Positions 8,533-16,405 are shown, counted from the stretch's first letter. The stretch is DNA of 41,474 nucleotides from an uncultured Eubacteriales bacterium (GCA_900554275.1 USGS01000007.1:1-41474); one strand, 5' to 3'. The notes: a model not told the origin generated them from the letters alone. Translations and numbers: made by a program.

Positions 8533-9216
8533 TTAATCAAGCTCCGTGTTCGGAACGGACATACGGGATGTGATGGGGATCAGGGGCAGCTCCGTCTGCG
8601 TCCGCACCTGCTCCCAAAGCGCGGCTGGCACAGCGGCGGCCTCTACGGTGACATAGGGCGACAGCAGAGCAAGGCCCTGTGCAAGGCCCGCCAGGTATTC
8701 CTCCGCCGTGGTGTCCCGACCCAGGTTGGGGTTCAGCAGAAAGCGGGGCGTTTTCAGCCGGGAGGCACGCAGAATGGCGCTGAGCGTACCGTCGATATGC
8801 TCAGTGGTGGCCGACCAGGGGCGGTAGGGGTTCACCACAAACCACACATCGGCGTTTTTCAGCAGGTGGGCGCAGCCGCCGATGAGCTTTGCGCCGGTGT
8901 CATTGCCGCCCACATCCAAAATGACGTTTTTGCTCTCATCCAGCAACAGCGGCACAAGACCGCCCACCTGGGTTGGGGCGTCGGCGCGCTGCTGCTCGAA
9001 GTGAACGGCGGCGCCTGCGTCCGCCAGCAGCGCCTCCGCGTCCCGGGAGCGCATCAGTGGCTTGGTTTGGTCCAGGTCGAAAAAGTGGACCGCTTTCCCC
9101 TGCTCTGCCAATTCCAGCGCCAGATGCACCGCCAGTTCGGATTTTCCGCACCCGGCCTCACCCAGGAATACGGTGTTGCTGCTGCGGAGCAGCGCCGAAA
9201 GTCCGGCGGCACTCAC
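8533..9216 (-). CDS. SIMIBI-type P-loop ATPase of unknown role in the buk-vor operon
   Basis: A 227-aa cytosolic P-loop protein. The deviant Walker A GEAGCGKSE is at residues 19-27, followed by FFDLDQTKP (near 45-53) and a Walker B-like VILDVGG near residue 100. This pattern resembles the MinD/ArsA/CooC group of nucleotide-dependent maturation or positioning factors. The frame stays open upstream to 9276, but the GTG at 9216 overlaps the buk stop (GTGA) and begins the conserved part, so I chose it. There are no membrane segments. Its position between butyrate kinase and the Fe-S oxidoreductase suggests a role in assembling or activating one of them; this is inference, and I do not recognise a named family. 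Confidence 0.82.
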   Translation of the reverse strand: MSAAGLSALLRSSNTVFLGEAGCGKSELAVHLALELAEQGKAVHFFDLDQTKPLMRSRDAEALLADAGAAVHFEQQRADAPTQVGGLVPLLLDESKNVILDVGGNDTGAKLIGGCAHLLKNADVWFVVNPYRPWSATTEHIDGTLSAILRASRLKTPRFLLNPNLGRDTTAEEYLAGLAQGLALLSPYVTVEAAAVPAALWEQVRTQTELPLIPITSRMSVPNTELD

Positions 9217-10298
9217 GCTTGCACCTCGTAGCGGTCGAAGATCTTGAGGTGTTCCTGACCCTCCAGCACACGGCAAGCACCGGCTGCCAAGGCCTCCAGC
9301 TCAAATTCACCGGCCATGATCTCCACGGGAGCGATGAAGGACAGCTTCTTCGTCAGGTAGTCGGCCACATATCGGGAATGGGCGATGCCTCCGGTGAGGA
9401 TGACGCGGTCCACCTGGCCGTCCGCCCCCGCCGCCAGCGCACTGACCGCCCGGGCGGCACTGTAGAGCATCCCGTCATAGACCAGCTTGGCATGATCGTC
9501 GCCGTCTGCGATGCGCCGCTCCACCTCCCGGGCGTCGGACGTGCCCAGATGGGCCACCAGGCCACCCTTGCCGCGGATGAAGTCCATCATCTGCTTCTCC
9601 GTATACTTGCCGGAGTAACACAGGCGGACCAGGGGCTGGAGGCTGACGCCGCCCATGCGCTCCGGCGCGAACATCCACTCGTCATCCCGGACGCCGTCCA
9701 CCATCCTGCCGCCGATGAACAGCCGGGCAGAGCTGCCGCCGCCCAAATGCAGCACAATGAGACGGCAGTCCTCCAGCGGCTTGTGCAGTATCTCCTCCGC
9801 ACAGCGGCGAGCCATGGCCCGGCAGTTGAGGGCGTGGCCCAGCATGACGCGGGTGATCTCCGGCAGGCCGGTGATACGGGCCTCGTCCACCATCTCGTCC
9901 ACCGCCACGGGGTCACAGATAAACGCCGGGATCTTCAGGGGCTGGGCCAACTGGAACGCCAGCACACAGCCCAGGTTAGAGGCGTGGGCCGCGTTCTTCA
10001 CGGTATACATATAGTCCACCATGGTCTGATCCACCAGGTATGTGCCGGATTCGCAGGCGGGCAGCTGACCGCCCCGGGCGCAGATGCCATCCAGCGTCGT
10101 CATGTCGATACCGCGATCCGCCAGTGCCTTTTCGATGGCGGTGCGGCGGAAATCCACCTGCTCCATGACCCAGTGGAAGGGGGACAGCTCTTCACTGGTA
10201 TAGCGGAGCGTCTCGCCAAAGATCTTATCCGCCCCCTCAAACAACGCGATCTTGGTGGAGGTCGAACCGGGATTGATGACCAGTATCCGTTTGCTCAT
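9213..10298 (-). CDS. buk: Butyrate kinase (or branched-chain fatty acid kinase)
   Basis: This is an acetokinase-family enzyme that converts acyl phosphate plus ADP to the fatty acid plus ATP. The family opening VINPGSTSTKIALFE follows the start directly. ARGGQLP, HLGGGSSARLF (phosphate-binding) and ILTGGIAHS are also present. With the ATG at 10298 it is 361 aa, normal for Buk; a GTG three codons upstream (10307) is an alternative. No ribosome site lies at normal distance. AAAGGAG is about 30 bases upstream, with a small inverted repeat (GCCGG/CCGGC) between. It is the first gene of the operon. No phosphotransbutyrylase is in the window. Its neighbours suggest isobutyrate or isovalerate as a possible substrate. 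Confidence 0.93.
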   Translation of the reverse strand: MSKRILVINPGSTSTKIALFEGADKIFGETLRYTSEELSPFHWVMEQVDFRRTAIEKALADRGIDMTTLDGICARGGQLPACESGTYLVDQTMVDYMYTVKNAAHASNLGCVLAFQLAQPLKIPAFICDPVAVDEMVDEARITGLPEITRVMLGHALNCRAMARRCAEEILHKPLEDCRLIVLHLGGGSSARLFIGGRMVDGVRDDEWMFAPERMGGVSLQPLVRLCYSGKYTEKQMMDFIRGKGGLVAHLGTSDAREVERRIADGDDHAKLVYDGMLYSAARAVSALAAGADGQVDRVILTGGIAHSRYVADYLTKKLSFIAPVEIMAGEFELEALAAGACRVLEGQEHLKIFDRYEVQA

Positions 10299-10353
10299 GA
10301 TGCTCACACGCCGGGCGGACCGAACCGGCTTCTCCTTTCTGTTTCAAAAAATC

Positions 10354-10382
10354 TTGTCAAAATGGTCCGTCTGTGCTACCAT
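10354..10382 (+). promoter_or_regulatory. Probable sigma-A promoter of the LysR gene
   Basis: TTGTCA (10354-10359) and TACCAT (10377-10382) are separated by 17 bases. Transcription would start near 10389, about 20 bases before the LysR start codon. The -10 box touches the inverted repeat at 10381-10397. Confidence 0.55.
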
Positions 10383-10397
10383 CTCCTTGAAGGAGAT
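10381..10397. promoter_or_regulatory. Inverted repeat at the LysR start region, candidate operator
   Basis: A perfect 8-bp inverted repeat around one base (ATCTCCTT-G-AAGGAGAT) covers the end of the -10 box, the likely transcription start and the ribosome site of the LysR gene. LysR proteins commonly repress their own gene and act on a divergent promoter, so this is a candidate binding site. As RNA it could also hide the ribosome site in a hairpin. Confidence 0.45.
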
Positions 10398-10408
10398 AGT
10401 ATTTTGCT

Positions 10409-11272
10409 ATGGATATTGAAAAGCTGAAAGCACTAAAAGTCATTGTGGAGACCGGCAGCATCACCCGCGCGGCGGAGCGGCTGGGCTACTCACAGCCGGG
10501 GTTGACCGGAATGCTGAACCGGCTGGAGCAGGAGATCGGCTATCCGGTGCTGCAGCGGGGCAGCGGCGGCGTGTCATTGACCGAGGCCGGTGAGGCACTG
10601 ATGCCCCATGTGGAACGCATTCTTCGGGACAGCCGTGCCCTGGAGCAGGCCATCGCGGACCATCGCCCGGAGGAGCGGCGCATCCTGCGGATCGGCTCGT
10701 ACACCAGCATTTCCCGCAACTGGCTGCCCCCGGTGCTGAAGGGCTTTGGAGCACAGTTCCCGGACGTACAGCTGACGGTGAAGGACGGCTCGTGCATGGA
10801 CATCGAGCAGTGGCTGATGGAGGGCACGATCGACGTGGGTCTGCTGAGCAACTGCTTTTCCGCACCGCTGGAGTTTCTGCCCCTGCTGCAGGATCCCTAT
10901 TATGCGGTGCTGCCGCCGGAGGAAAGGCCCGGGGAGACCTTTGACATCAGTGCTTTCAACGGCAGGACGTTTTTTATCCCCTCCAAGGGCGTAGATACGG
11001 AGGTCCTGCGCATCCTGGAGCGGAGCGGCGTCACACCACGCTTCTCCCTCATCGCCACGGAGGACAGCGCCGTCATTAAGATGGTGGAGCAGGGGCTGGG
11101 GTGCAGTCTGCTCAGCGAGCTGATCCTACGGGGCAACACGGATCATGTGAGTCTTGTGCCCATTGATCCTCCGGCCTTTCGCGAGGTCGGTGCGGCGGTG
11201 CGCTCGCTGAAGAAAGTCGGTCCGGTCCTGCGCAGCTTCCTGCATTACATCCGCCGGGACGCGGAAAAGTGA
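10409..11272 (+). CDS. LysR-family transcriptional regulator
   Basis: A 287-aa regulator with an N-terminal winged helix-turn-helix (residues 1-60; SITRAAERLGYSQPGLTG is the recognition region) and a C-terminal type 2 periplasmic-binding-like effector domain (about 90-285). AAGGAGAT precedes the ATG. It is transcribed away from the buk-vor operon with a 110-base gap, the usual arrangement for a LysR protein and its target. I infer that it senses a 2-oxoacid, acyl-CoA-related or amino acid signal and controls the operon; the ligand is unknown. Confidence 0.9.
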   Translation: MDIEKLKALKVIVETGSITRAAERLGYSQPGLTGMLNRLEQEIGYPVLQRGSGGVSLTEAGEALMPHVERILRDSRALEQAIADHRPEERRILRIGSYTSISRNWLPPVLKGFGAQFPDVQLTVKDGSCMDIEQWLMEGTIDVGLLSNCFSAPLEFLPLLQDPYYAVLPPEERPGETFDISAFNGRTFFIPSKGVDTEVLRILERSGVTPRFSLIATEDSAVIKMVEQGLGCSLLSELILRGNTDHVSLVPIDPPAFREVGAAVRSLKKVGPVLRSFLHYIRRDAEK

Positions 11273-11345
11273 TCTGTTCCCCATATCCTTTTGTTATGTC
11301 CTATTATAAAGCGCTGCCGCCCGGCCGTGAAGCTGTGATTTCCTA

Positions 11346-11374
11346 TGTACTCATAGCATAATGCTATGAGTACA
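11346..11374. repeat. 29-nt near-perfect palindrome downstream of the LysR gene
   Basis: A 14-bp perfect inverted repeat flanks a single central A (left arm ends CATAGCAT, right arm begins ATGCTATG). It lies between the LysR stop (11272) and the terminator (11381). It is AT-rich and has no T run, so it is not a standard terminator. It could be a protein-binding site, or an upstream hairpin added to the terminator. Confidence 0.8.
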
Positions 11375-11380
11375 GCATAA

Positions 11381-11415
11381 CAAAACCCCCGCCTCGGGCT
11401 GAGGCGGGGGTTTTG
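11381..11415. terminator. Bidirectional terminator between LysR and the PP2C operon
   Basis: A 15-bp perfect stem with a 5-base loop, ending in AAAA/TTTT, lies between convergent genes (LysR ends at 11272, the phosphatase ends at 11416). It directly abuts the phosphatase stop codon. Confidence 0.93.
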
Positions 11416-13413
11416 CTATACGGTGATCACAAGGGTCAGGATATTCAGGCCGTCGGTGTATTCGTAGGACACCTCGTCCATGATCTTTTTCACCATGAAG
11501 ATGCCCAAGCCGCCGATGTCCCGCTCCTCCGCCGACAGCGTCGTATCGGGATCGGGCTTTTCTGTGGGATCGTAGGGCCGCCCGTTATCGGAGAAGCGGA
11601 GCGTCGCCTTCCCCTCCGACAAAGCGCAGCCCAACGTAACGCTGGAAGCGCCGCTGTATTGAGCGATGTTGGAGAATATCTCATCTACGGCGATATTTAC
11701 CCGGGCAACAGCCTTCATAGGGACATCTGCCGCGGAGAGGGTGTCCTCAAAAAAGGCCGTCGCCTCCGGCAGTTTATCCAGTGTCGGTGTAAGTTGGATC
11801 TTCTTCATGGCAGAGGACGCATTCTTCATCTCAATACAGAGCATCGTCATGTCATCAAACTGATCCGCACCGTTCACGAAAGCATCCACGTCCCGCTGCA
11901 ACGCTTCCAGCAGCTGGCGGCAGGTGCTGTCCTTCGCGCCGTTCAGCGCAAGAAGCATTCTGTCCGTGCCGTAGAGCGCGTTGGCGGCGTTGGTGGCCTC
12001 CGGTACGCCGTCCGTGTAGACCACCAGACGGTCGCCGGCGTTCAGCTCCAGCTCGTATTCCCGATACCGCGCACCCTCCATGCCGGCCAGCACGAAGCCG
12101 TGCTTGTCCTTGAACAGCTCGAAAGCGCCGTCCTTGCGCATGATGGCCGGATACTCGTGGCCGGCGTTGGCGCACTTCATCTTTCCCGTGGAGACCTCGA
12201 GAATGCCCAGCCAAACGGTAACGAACATCTCCGCGTCATTGTTCTCGCACAGCTGCTCATTCACCTTTTCCAGCACGGCCTTCGGGGAAAGGCCGCTCTG
12301 GGCAGCGGATTTCAGCAGTGTCTTGGAGATCATCATAAACAGCGCAGCAGGGACGCCCTTGCCGGACACGTCCGCCATGACCAGCGCCAAATGGTCGTCA
12401 TCCACCAGGAAGAAGTCGTAAAAGTCGCCGCCTACCTCCTTTGCCGGAGTCATGGAGGCATAGATGTCGAACTCATGCCGCTCCGGGAAGGCGGGGAAAA
12501 TGCAGGGCAGCATGGACGCCTGGATATGCCGGGCCACGTCCAGCTCCGCGCCGATGCGCTCCTTCTCCGCCGTAACGCGGCTGAGGTTTCGGATATACTC
12601 GTTCAGCTCCGCCACCATGTACTGAAAGGAGTGGGCCAGGTCCTCCAGCTCGTCGCCGGTGTTGACCTCCACCCGGAAATCGGACAGGCCCTCCATTTTG
12701 CTCTCCACCAGCCCGATGGCCGCATGGTGCAGCGTGCCCAGCGGGCGGATGAGGATGCGGCGTACATAGTAGTAGTACGCAAAAACAGAAAGCAGCAGGA
12801 CAGCCAGCACCACACACAGCGTCAGGACCAAAAACTGGTGTATCTGTTGGTCGATCATGTCCATGGAGATGTCCACGCTGGCCAGGGCCACCGGCGTACC
12901 GGCGCTGTTGGGGATGGCCACATAAGCTGAGGCCAGGTAGCCGTACTCCTCGTTGTTGGTGACAAGGATCGTCTGCTCCGCGTCCACGGCAAGGGCCTTG
13001 TGCATCAGCTCATTGCCGCCGCCGTAGTAGGCGTCGGTATCCCCCAGGTCGCAGACGCCGTCCTCCCCGGCGACGCCGGCATCCCAGATGTAGTACATCA
13101 CCTCATTCTCCGGCACGACCACATAGAAGTACTTCAGGCCCATCTTCTCCTTGGCGTCCTGCAGGTAGCGGTGGATCTCGTCGTAATAATCGTCCTTTTG
13201 CCCGGTCAGATAATACTGCTCCACCTTGTCTCCGTCGATAAGAGACGACGCCACAGAGGCCTGTCCGAAGGCGAGCTTGGAATACTGCTCCTCCATTCTC
13301 GTCCGGTACAGCTGGGCGATGGAGGGCGCCAGTATGGCCGCAAGAACGGCGGCCATGACCACCAGGCCCAGCAGCAGCTTGGGCTGCAGCCGTATGTTCC
13401 TCGCTTTTTTCAT
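11416..13413 (-). CDS. Membrane sensor PP2C (RsbU/SpoIIE-like) phosphatase fused to a HATPase domain
   Basis: 665 aa. Order: transmembrane segment (about 12-34), extracytoplasmic sensor (35-192), transmembrane segment (193-216), HAMP (217-272), PP2C/SpoIIE phosphatase (about 290-530), HATPase domain (539-665). The phosphatase has the RsbU-like ARHIQASMLP, metal aspartates in VGGDFYDFF (D330), MADVSGKG (D348), YTDG and DQFDDMT. The HATPase has an intact N-box (VDEIFSNI, E578/N582), G1 (DNG, 609-611) and G2 (GGLG, 634-637), like RsbW/SpoIIAB kinases. One protein thus holds both phosphatase and kinase-like activities of a partner switch. The frame is open to 13674, but the ATG at 13413 has a GGAGGT site and overlaps the upstream stop (ATGA). 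Its likely substrate is the STAS protein of the same operon. Confidence 0.93.
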   Translation of the reverse strand: MKKARNIRLQPKLLLGLVVMAAVLAAILAPSIAQLYRTRMEEQYSKLAFGQASVASSLIDGDKVEQYYLTGQKDDYYDEIHRYLQDAKEKMGLKYFYVVVPENEVMYYIWDAGVAGEDGVCDLGDTDAYYGGGNELMHKALAVDAEQTILVTNNEEYGYLASAYVAIPNSAGTPVALASVDISMDMIDQQIHQFLVLTLCVVLAVLLLSVFAYYYYVRRILIRPLGTLHHAAIGLVESKMEGLSDFRVEVNTGDELEDLAHSFQYMVAELNEYIRNLSRVTAEKERIGAELDVARHIQASMLPCIFPAFPERHEFDIYASMTPAKEVGGDFYDFFLVDDDHLALVMADVSGKGVPAALFMMISKTLLKSAAQSGLSPKAVLEKVNEQLCENNDAEMFVTVWLGILEVSTGKMKCANAGHEYPAIMRKDGAFELFKDKHGFVLAGMEGARYREYELELNAGDRLVVYTDGVPEATNAANALYGTDRMLLALNGAKDSTCRQLLEALQRDVDAFVNGADQFDDMTMLCIEMKNASSAMKKIQLTPTLDKLPEATAFFEDTLSAADVPMKAVARVNIAVDEIFSNIAQYSGASSVTLGCALSEGKATLRFSDNGRPYDPTEKPDPDTTLSAEERDIGGLGIFMVKKIMDEVSYEYTDGLNILTLVITV

Positions 13414-14237
13414 GTCCGCACCTCCATTGGATGAACGTGAAGCCGCAAATGTCCGTCCCGTACACGGTACAGCACCCTTGTTGGGGACAGATGCTGCACC
13501 GCGCGGTACAGCGGGCCTATACCACCGGTGATGTCCGTCACGTAAAACCATCTCTCGTCCAGCTGCACCTGGGTCATGGAATTGTACTTCCGGAATACGG
13601 TCAGAGCCTCTTCCCTGCTCATATCGTGGTAAAGGGTCAGCAGCTCCGCGGCGGGGCGCTTCCAGTAGAGGCACTTTTCCGTCTGCGGCTTGCCGGCCGC
13701 CCAGCGTGCGTCCAGGTGTTCTATCACGTCCTCCACCATCTCCCGGGCATACGCGGCACAGCGAAGGTAGATGTCCACACTGTCCAGATCATCGGTGACG
13801 TCGATGGTACGCTGGGCCAGGATGTCACCGCCGTCCAGCCGCCGGACCACCTTGTGCATCGTTACGCCGGTGCGCAGGAGACCGCGCTCCATAGCACCCT
13901 CGATGGGATAGTAGCTGCGGCCCTGGGGCAGCAGGGAGCTGTGGGTGTTGATGCCCCGGAAACCCGGCAGGTCCTCCGGCAGCGTCAGGATGCGGTCATA
14001 CTCCGCGATGAAGAACAGATCGCAGCCTTCATCCGTGAAATACCGGGTGATCTCCTCCGGTGTGATGGACTCGTAATGGACGGGGATACCAAGCTCCCGA
14101 GCCCGCTGCACGATGGCATACTCCGTGAAGTAGTCCTCGTCGTTATGGTATGTATACAGCGCCAGCACCTGATGCTTCTCCAGCAAATACTCAAAACACG
14201 ACAGAAACACATCACTGCCGAAATAGACGATCTTCAT
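13410..14237 (-). CDS. Formyltransferase-family protein (Fmt/ArnA-like fold)
   Basis: 275 aa. The N-terminal ~190 residues match the formyltransferase fold that moves a formyl group from 10-formyl-tetrahydrofolate to an amine. The catalytic Asn-His-Asp set is present: N97 and H99 in GINTHSSLLPQG, and an aspartate in RLDGGDIL (D135). The C-terminal part is short and unlike the tRNA-binding domain of Fmt, so the acceptor is probably a sugar, amino acid or other small molecule. GAGAGG precedes the ATG, 13 bases after the MATE stop. It is unexpected between a transporter and a phosphatase. It may modify the compound that the transporter exports; this is inference. Confidence 0.82.
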   Translation of the reverse strand: MKIVYFGSDVFLSCFEYLLEKHQVLALYTYHNDEDYFTEYAIVQRARELGIPVHYESITPEEITRYFTDEGCDLFFIAEYDRILTLPEDLPGFRGINTHSSLLPQGRSYYPIEGAMERGLLRTGVTMHKVVRRLDGGDILAQRTIDVTDDLDSVDIYLRCAAYAREMVEDVIEHLDARWAAGKPQTEKCLYWKRPAAELLTLYHDMSREEALTVFRKYNSMTQVQLDERWFYVTDITGGIGPLYRAVQHLSPTRVLYRVRDGHLRLHVHPMEVRT

Positions 14238-14250
14238 TAGTATGAACCTC

Positions 14251-16020
14251 TCAAATCCTGATGATCAGCGTATTGAACCCCTGATACCGCCGATAGAAAA
14301 ACTCTTTCGCCCGCTTCTTGATGATCAGCACACCCATGCTGTCCATGTCAAAATCCCCATCCTGGCTGGCGCGGCGGGTATCCATGTCAAAGGGGTTGAA
14401 GGTGGTAGCGTCATCCCGCAGGTGCAGCTCCAGCTCGCCGTTTTCCTGCATGATAGCGGTAAGCTGAATATAGCCGTCCGTCCGGCCCTGAAAGCCGTGC
14501 TCCAAAATGGCCATGCCGATCTCCTCCACGGTCATGGTGGCCAGCATCTGCTGCTTCATGTCCGCGTCCCAGGCTTCACAGAAGCCCTCCAGCTCGCGGC
14601 TCACGTCCATCACGTCCGAGGCATTGCTGAGGATCGTCCGCTGAAAGATACGCTCCTCCGGCAGCTCCGCTTTCTTATAGCGGCCGCTGATGCCCAGCAG
14701 CAGGAACACCGCCAGCGATCCGGCCTCCGTCAGCAGGAACAGCAGCCAAAAGTGCTGCAATCCCAGCGCATAGCACACAAACGTCAGCGGAATGAGCAGC
14801 ACCGCACCCCGGAGCGTCTCCAGCAGGAAGGACGGCTTCTCGTTCTCGCAGGCCTGATAGTAATTGCACAGCAGGATGTTAACGCCGGCGAACAGCGCCG
14901 CCGCGCCGTAGAGCCGCAGTGCGGTGCACGCCAGCACCTCCGAGGGCGAGCCGGCGATACCGAACAGCAGGCACATCCCCACGGGCCACAGCTCTACAAA
15001 GATGATGAGCGCGCCGCCGGCGGCGAGGCCCGCCGTAAACCCCAAACGCGCCGCGTTTTTCTTGCCCTGCCGGTTATGCTCTCCCTGATAGGTGGACAGG
15101 ATAGGCTGCATGGCCCGGCCCGTGCCCTCAAACAGATAGAGGATCAGGTACGAGGTGTTTTGAATCACGTCGAAAACAGCCACGGCTGTTTCTCCGCCCA
15201 GCCGGATCAGCAGGTTGTTGCACACCAGGAAGAAGATCATTTGATACAGATACTGCACGGAGGTGGCCATGCCCGCCTTCAGCGTGGAGAGCGCGGGCAC
15301 AAGCCAGCGTCCCCTGGGCAGGGCAAAGCGCAGGGTATGCTTCTTACCGAAGAACCCTGGCAGATAGATACAGATGGTGATGATCTGTCCCAGTGCGGTG
15401 GACAGTGCCGCACCCCGCGTTCCCAGGTCAAGCACCAGCACCAAAAACACATTCAGCGCGATGTCACAGAGATTGCCCGCGACAGAGCCGACTCCGGCCC
15501 GCCGCTGGCTGCCGTCGTTGCGCAGGTAGTAGTTCAGTATGTTGGACAGATAAAACAGCGGCGTGGCCGCCACCAGAATCTGCAGATAGTCCTTTGTGGC
15601 GGTATACAGTGCGCCGTCCGCCGGCCGTGTACCCAGCAGCGCCAGCAGCGGCTCGATAAACACGCTGCCCAGGACCGCCGTGGCGACGCTGAACAGCAGC
15701 GCCAGGCCGAAAACACCGTGGAAGCTGTCCGCCGCCTCGGCCGTCCTCCCCTCGCCCAGCAGCCGGGAATAGCGGACAGAGCCGCCCAGCCCCAGCCCGT
15801 GGGCGAACATACAGTTGACCATATAGACCGGCAGGATCAGACTGATGGCGGCAAGACCTACCGCCCCCAGCCTCTGCCCCACCACCACGGCATCCGCCAT
15901 ATCGCTGAGCGCCCAGCCCAGCGACGACAGCATGGCCGGTATCCACAGACCGCGGAACATACGGCCTGTGAAGCTGTCCTTTGTACGGTGCGTGACCGTT
16001 ATATCCCCCGCAGCTGCCAC
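14251..16020 (-). CDS. MATE-family transporter fused to a degenerate C-terminal HATPase domain (first copy)
   Basis: 589 aa. Residues ~15-450 form a 12-helix MATE (multidrug/oligosaccharidyl-lipid/polysaccharide flippase superfamily) transporter; ALSDMADAVVVGQRLG and GNLCDIALNVFLV are typical. Residues 456-589 resemble the HATPase domain of anti-sigma kinases, with VEEIG (E500), LRDDATTFNPFD and MGVLIIKKRAKEFFYRR. The domain is degenerate: the N-box Asn is Ala504, the G1 glycine is Ala538, and G2 keeps one glycine. It may bind a partner without phosphorylating it. The GTG start follows the STAS stop by one base (TGACGTG) with only a weak ribosome site, so translation is likely coupled. The cytosolic domain would place a docking site for the STAS protein on the transporter. 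Confidence 0.88.
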   Translation of the reverse strand: MAAAGDITVTHRTKDSFTGRMFRGLWIPAMLSSLGWALSDMADAVVVGQRLGAVGLAAISLILPVYMVNCMFAHGLGLGGSVRYSRLLGEGRTAEAADSFHGVFGLALLFSVATAVLGSVFIEPLLALLGTRPADGALYTATKDYLQILVAATPLFYLSNILNYYLRNDGSQRRAGVGSVAGNLCDIALNVFLVLVLDLGTRGAALSTALGQIITICIYLPGFFGKKHTLRFALPRGRWLVPALSTLKAGMATSVQYLYQMIFFLVCNNLLIRLGGETAVAVFDVIQNTSYLILYLFEGTGRAMQPILSTYQGEHNRQGKKNAARLGFTAGLAAGGALIIFVELWPVGMCLLFGIAGSPSEVLACTALRLYGAAALFAGVNILLCNYYQACENEKPSFLLETLRGAVLLIPLTFVCYALGLQHFWLLFLLTEAGSLAVFLLLGISGRYKKAELPEERIFQRTILSNASDVMDVSRELEGFCEAWDADMKQQMLATMTVEEIGMAILEHGFQGRTDGYIQLTAIMQENGELELHLRDDATTFNPFDMDTRRASQDGDFDMDSMGVLIIKKRAKEFFYRRYQGFNTLIIRI

Positions 16021-16021
16021 G

Positions 16022-16318
16022 TCACTCGATGGTCAGGATGTCGGAAAAGCCGGTGACCTCAAAGACCTCCATCACCGACTCATTCACATGAGAGAGCACC
16101 ATCTTTCCCTGTCGGCTCATCAGCTTCTGAGCAGAGAGCAGCACCCGCAGCCCCGCCGAGGAGATGTACTCCACGCCGGTAAAGTCCAAATACAGCTCCG
16201 TGACACCGTCAATGTCGGATCTCAGCTCCGCCTCCAGCTGGGGGGCGGTGGTGGTGTCAATACGGCCCTGGATAGCCAGCGTCAGTGTGGTATCGTTCTT
16301 CGTTTTCTTGATGTCCAT
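16022..16318 (-). CDS. STAS-domain anti-anti-sigma-factor-like protein
   Basis: A 98-aa single STAS domain of the SpoIIAA/RsbV type. DFTGVEYISSAGLRVLLSA carries the conserved serine pair (S53, S54), one of which is the usual phosphorylation site in this family. Members switch partners: when dephosphorylated by a PP2C phosphatase they bind a HATPase protein, and that kinase phosphorylates them back. It is the first gene of the operon with the MATE-HATPase and the PP2C-HATPase, the expected partners. GAGGAGAA lies 7 bases before the ATG. No sigma factor is encoded nearby, so the final target is open. Confidence 0.95.
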   Translation of the reverse strand: MDIKKTKNDTTLTLAIQGRIDTTTAPQLEAELRSDIDGVTELYLDFTGVEYISSAGLRVLLSAQKLMSRQGKMVLSHVNESVMEVFEVTGFSDILTIE

Positions 16319-16376
16319 GTTGTTTCTCCTCTCATGCTCCGTCCGCCGGATACGGCGGTAATTTATGATATAGAAC

Positions 16377-16405
16377 AGTGTAGCATAGTCGCGGTATTTT
16401 CACAA
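16377..16405 (-). promoter_or_regulatory. Probable promoter of the STAS-MATE-formyltransferase-PP2C operon
   Basis: On the minus strand TTGTGA (16405-16400) and TACACT (16382-16377) are 17 bases apart. Transcription would start near 16370, about 50 bases before the STAS start. It is back to back with the promoter of the PrsW operon. Confidence 0.6.

Noticed and set aside
13414..13674. N-terminal extension of the PP2C phosphatase gene by 87 codons
   Set aside because: It lies inside the formyltransferase gene in another frame; the ATG at 13413 has a good ribosome site and begins a normal transmembrane segment.
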